From Rhodanobacteraceae bacterium (GTDB taxonomy: Bacteria; Pseudomonadota; Gammaproteobacteria; Xanthomonadales; Rhodanobacteraceae), in the NCBI GenBank assembly GCA_021325475.1, contig JAJPHA010000026.1, positions 1 to 64,000 of the forward strand: DNA of 64,000 nt. Direction: 5' to 3'. Below the pieces are notes generated by a model. That model saw nothing but the letters and a program-made list of their open reading frames with translations. It ran no database searches and was not told where the DNA came from. Of this stretch, positions 63,125 to 64,000 are shown one piece after another. Position numbers and translations under genes: made by a program. Numbering within the stretch: position 1 is the stretch's first letter; each line of letters starts with the position of its first letter.

Positions 63125-64000
63125 ATGTCCGAAACCCACGCCGCCTACGTCGTGGAGCGGGAAGTACTCTCGCCGAGCGAGCTCGTGCGCCAGGTGCGCG
63201 AGCTGCTCGAAGGCCATTTCCCGCTGCTCTGGGTCGAAGGCGAGATCTCCAACCTGTCGCGGCCGGCATCCGGACACCTGTACTTCAGCCTCAAGGATGC
63301 GCAGGCGCAGGTGCGCTGCGCCATGTTCCGGCCGAAGAGCACGTACCTGCGCTTCCGTCCCGCCGACGGCCTGCGCGTGCTGGTGCGCGCGCGCGTCGCC
63401 ATGTACGAGGCCCGCGGCGAATTCCAGCTCGTGGTCGAGCACATGGAAGAAGCCGGCGAAGGCGCACTGCTGCGGGCGTTCGCGGAACTCAAGGCGAAGC
63501 TCGCCGCGGAGGGTCTGTTCGATCCGGCGCGCAAGCGCCCGCCGCCGCGTCTGCCGCGTCGCATCGGCGTGATCACCTCGCCGACCGGCGCCGCGATCCG
63601 CGACATGCTCAGCGTCATCGGCCGGCGCTTCCCGCTCGCCGAGATCGAGGTCCTGCCGGTGCCGGTGCAGGGCAAGGAGGCGCCGCCGGCGATCGCCGCG
63701 ATGCTCGGCGCGGCGTCCGCGGCGCGTCGCCACGACGTGCTGCTGCTCACCCGCGGCGGCGGCTCGCTGGAAGACCTCGCGGCGTTCAACGACGAACGCG
63801 TCGCGCGCGCGATCGCGGCGTGCGCGATTCCGGTCGTCTGCGCGGTCGGTCACGAGATCGATTTCACCATCGCCGATTTCGTCGCCGATCTGCGCGCGCC
63901 CACGCCGTCGGCCGCCGCCGAGCTGCTGGTGCCGGAGGCGGCCACCCTGCTCCATCTCGCCGAACAGCGCGAACGCCGATTGCGACAACGCCTGCGCCAT
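63125..64000 (+). CDS. xseA: Exodeoxyribonuclease VII large subunit (partial)
   Basis: 292 codons to the right edge with no stop. An OB-fold N-terminus ([40 protein letters not shown]) precedes the nuclease core ([55 protein letters not shown]), all typical of XseA, which degrades single-stranded DNA together with XseB. It is divergent from the response-regulator gene, with a 120-bp shared upstream region. Confidence 0.97.
   Translation, partial: MSETHAAYVVEREVLSPSELVRQVRELLEGHFPLLWVEGEISNLSRPASGHLYFSLKDAQAQVRCAMFRPKSTYLRFRPADGLRVLVRARVAMYEARGEFQLVVEHMEEAGEGALLRAFAELKAKLAAEGLFDPARKRPPPRLPRRIGVITSPTGAAIRDMLSVIGRRFPLAEIEVLPVPVQGKEAPPAIAAMLGAASAARRHDVLLLTRGGGSLEDLAAFNDERVARAIAACAIPVVCAVGHEIDFTIADFVADLRAPTPSAAAELLVPEAATLLHLAEQRERRLRQRLRH

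Overview
The window is 64 kb of very GC-rich chromosomal DNA, densely coding on both strands, with strong G/C preference at third codon positions. The gene set and synteny (ndk-rlmN-pilF-rodZ-like; hrcA-grpE-dnaK-dnaJ-dapB; uvrC-pgsA-tRNA-Gly-Cys-Leu; kdsB with a low-molecular-weight phosphatase; a DUF1249 protein) point to a gammaproteobacterium, most likely of the Lysobacterales (Xanthomonadales). The C-terminal IFYDGF ending of one exported protein fits a Rhodanobacteraceae-like member. The order is moderately certain; the genus cannot be told from this window.

Layout. 1-2.6 kb (minus): rodZ-like fragment, pilF lipoprotein, rlmN, ndk. 2.7-7.2 kb (plus): a TetR-type regulator followed by a two-gene beta-oxidation operon, with a promoter/operator that fits PsrA-like autoregulation. 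7.2-16.5 kb: mostly minus-strand genes (AIF-like reductase, beta-helix surface protein, Ohr, Pgi, DUF1249, small lipoprotein, rhomboid protease, a stand-alone MASE2 membrane protein, N-formylglutamate amidohydrolase family, ThpR) with one VOC gene on plus. 16.6-18.8 kb: an intact IS1595-family element with passenger genes and an 8-bp target duplication. 18.9-20.3 kb: exported protein plus GlxA-type regulator. 20.4-26.3 kb (minus): heat-shock operon hrcA-grpE-dnaK-dnaJ, then dapB, with a sigma-32-like promoter ahead of hrcA. 26.7-29.6 kb (plus): scpA-scpB-rluB. 29.7-34.8 kb: CsgG-like protein, DUF255 thioredoxin-like protein, and an aminotransferase/omega-amidase pair. 35.0-41 kb: three tRNAs, pgsA, uvrC, thioredoxin-NHL protein, low-Mr phosphatase, kdsB, cupredoxin. 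41.7-46.7 kb (minus): ispG, a PilZ-like protein and an acetyl-CoA hydrolase/transferase homologue. 60.6-64 kb: a degenerate two-component/c-di-GMP protein and the start of xseA.

The most unusual region is 46.87-60.46 kb on the plus strand. Six consecutive genes read as a trans-envelope electron-transfer chain: a cytoplasmic FAD oxidoreductase fused to two cyclic-nucleotide-binding domains and a four-cluster ferredoxin domain; a predicted di-heme b membrane protein (two helices each with His pairs 14 apart); a protein with a cytoplasmic FHA domain, one membrane helix and a periplasmic ten-heme c domain; a lipoprotein with two GlcG/HbpS domains; an outer-membrane beta-barrel; and an exported ten-heme cytochrome with a C-terminal LVIVD beta-propeller. 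It resembles porin-cytochrome conduits in logic but not in recognisable sequence, and it carries signal-sensing domains within the redox proteins. Function, direction of electron flow and partner substrates are inference.

The window also holds several non-coding repeat systems: three intra-operon arrays of degenerate 7-bp repeats arranged as inverted arms (5.9, 25.2 and 49.3-49.5 kb), a 346-bp nested palindromic element inside the electron-transfer cluster, a MITE-like hairpin at 30.6 kb with a half copy at 12.8 kb, and a recurring AT-rich motif inside coding sequences.
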